Source: an uncultured Cellvibrio sp.
GTDB taxonomy: Bacteria > Pseudomonadota > Gammaproteobacteria > Pseudomonadales > Cellvibrionaceae
Reading direction: 5' to 3'
Length of the DNA: 14,865 nt
Assembly (NCBI GenBank): GCA_946482385.1
Contig: CAMLRI010000006.1
Location: forward strand, 1-14,865
In this document: positions 14,179 to 14,865 of the stretch, in pieces
How the letters are laid out: every line of letters begins with the position of its first letter
How positions within the stretch are numbered: position 1 is the stretch's first letter
Position numbers and translations under genes: made by a program
The notes under the pieces: generated by a model
The model's input: only the letters and a program-made list of their open reading frames with translations
What the model was told of the DNA's origin: nothing
Databases searched by the model: none

Positions 14179-14865
14179 TTAAGCCTCTGCTACAAACACC
14201 GCCCTGATTGGCGCCGGGTGTCCCTCGGCGGTCAGTGAGGGATTGTCCGGGTGCAAAAATTCCGGCAGTGAATGAAAGCGCATCCAGTGGGTAGAGCGCT
14301 GCTCTTCGGTGGTGGTGGGGCACACATCCACGACCCGCGGATTTTTAAAACCCATTTTGCGCATCCACGACAGCAGTGTGTCGCAGCTGGGCAAAAACCA
14401 CACGTTGTTCATCATGGCGTAGCGCCCCTCGGGCACCAGCACCTCGCCCAATTTCCCATCAATCACCAAGGTTTCCAACACCAGCTGGCCGCCGGGGCGC
14501 AGGGTGTTTTTCAATTCCAGCAAGTGATCCATAGGCGCGCGGCGGTGATAAAACACCCCCATGGAAAAAGTGGTATCAAAGGCCTGTAATTTTTCGGGCA
14601 AATCTTCAATGCCCAGCGGTAGCACATCCACCGGCTGCTGTGCGCCCGCCAGCTGTTTAATCATATGGAACTGCACCACAAAGCGCGGCGATGGATCTAT
14701 GCCAATCACCCGTTTGGCGCCGGCGCCCAGCATGCGCCAGCAGTGGTAGCCGTTGCCGCAGCCCACATCCAGAATCAGGCGATCCTGCAAGGGCGCCAGG
14801 TGGGGCAATACCCTGTCCCACTTCCAGTCGGAGCGCCACTCGGTATCCAGGTGGATACCGTGAAT
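14179..14865 (-). CDS. cmoB: tRNA U34 carboxymethyltransferase, C-terminal part
   Basis: CmoB transfers the carboxymethyl group of carboxy-SAM to 5-hydroxyuridine at tRNA position 34, giving cmo5U in the wobble position. The gene runs off the right edge, leaving 228 codons of about 320; the frame is open to the last base and the N-terminal domain and start lie outside. Visible landmarks are [15 protein letters not shown], the SAM-binding motif [27 protein letters not shown], the motif [25 protein letters not shown], and the final [17 protein letters not shown] with the YPAP-like end [13 protein letters not shown]. The match to E. coli CmoB is close throughout. An internal Met (14808) is not the start, because homology continues upstream to the window edge. 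Its usual partner cmoA would be expected just beyond the window. Confidence 0.94.
   Translation of the reverse strand: MHGIHLDTEWRSDWKWDRVLPHLAPLQDRLILDVGCGNGYHCWRMLGAGAKRVIGIDPSPRFVVQFHMIKQLAGAQQPVDVLPLGIEDLPEKLQAFDTTFSMGVFYHRRAPMDHLLELKNTLRPGGQLVLETLVIDGKLGEVLVPEGRYAMMNNVWFLPSCDTLLSWMRKMGFKNPRVVDVCPTTTEEQRSTHWMRFHSLPEFLHPDNPSLTAEGHPAPIRAVFVAEA

Overview
This window looks like ordinary, gene-dense chromosome from a gammaproteobacterium, most likely Cellvibrio or a close relative in Cellvibrionaceae/Pseudomonadales. The evidence is an rnm-yciO-scpA-scpB-rluB cluster (SMC-ScpAB rather than MukBEF organisation), a CpxRA-like pair with a divergent Spy/CpxP-like gene, a long-chain flavodoxin of FldB type, and CmoB. 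No phage, IS, CRISPR, tRNA or rRNA gene was seen. The genus is an inference from family resemblance and was not searched.

Layout, left to right. (1) 1-187 is the last 61 codons of a + strand ChrA-like chromate transporter, closed by a perfect two-way terminator (196-247). (2) 267-4518 is a run of six minus-strand genes, probably one or two transcripts read right to left: a VC0807-family membrane protein, a YciI-like protein, an SH3b/coiled-coil/TM protein (TIGR04211, YgiM-like), a periplasmic cyclophilin, a divergent PdxJ and a TrmH/SpoU RNA 2'-O-methyltransferase. (3) 4602-9196 is a + strand run: rnm (RNase AM), yciO, scpA, scpB, rluB. It joins RNA maturation and modification to chromosome condensation, and ends at a second palindromic terminator (9222-9261). 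(4) 9288-10196 (minus) is a diguanylate cyclase with an intact GGEEF motif and I-site. (5) 10460-12564 (minus) is a CpxA/CpxR-like two-component system, divergent from a secreted Spy/CpxP-like LTxxQ protein (12786-13301, +). The shared intergenic region carries a 5-N5-5 direct repeat that resembles a CpxR box. (6) 13463-14005 (+) is fldB. It is followed by a very large inverted-repeat element (14020-14128) lying between it and the convergent cmoB, which runs off the right end.

Functional themes. The minus-strand block mixes envelope proteins (SH3b anchor protein, periplasmic prolyl isomerase, multipass membrane protein) with cofactor synthesis and RNA modification. The + block is the conserved segregation/RNA cluster. 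The Cpx-like module is laid out as the envelope-stress circuit of enteric bacteria: regulator and kinase divergent from their periplasmic accessory protein. I see no clearly new multi-gene system. The points most worth a second look are the structured repeat downstream of fldB, the Bacteroidetes-like PdxJ variant, the putative CpxR box, a possible 25-codon gene upstream of fldB, and oppositely charged low-complexity tails on ScpB and RluB.
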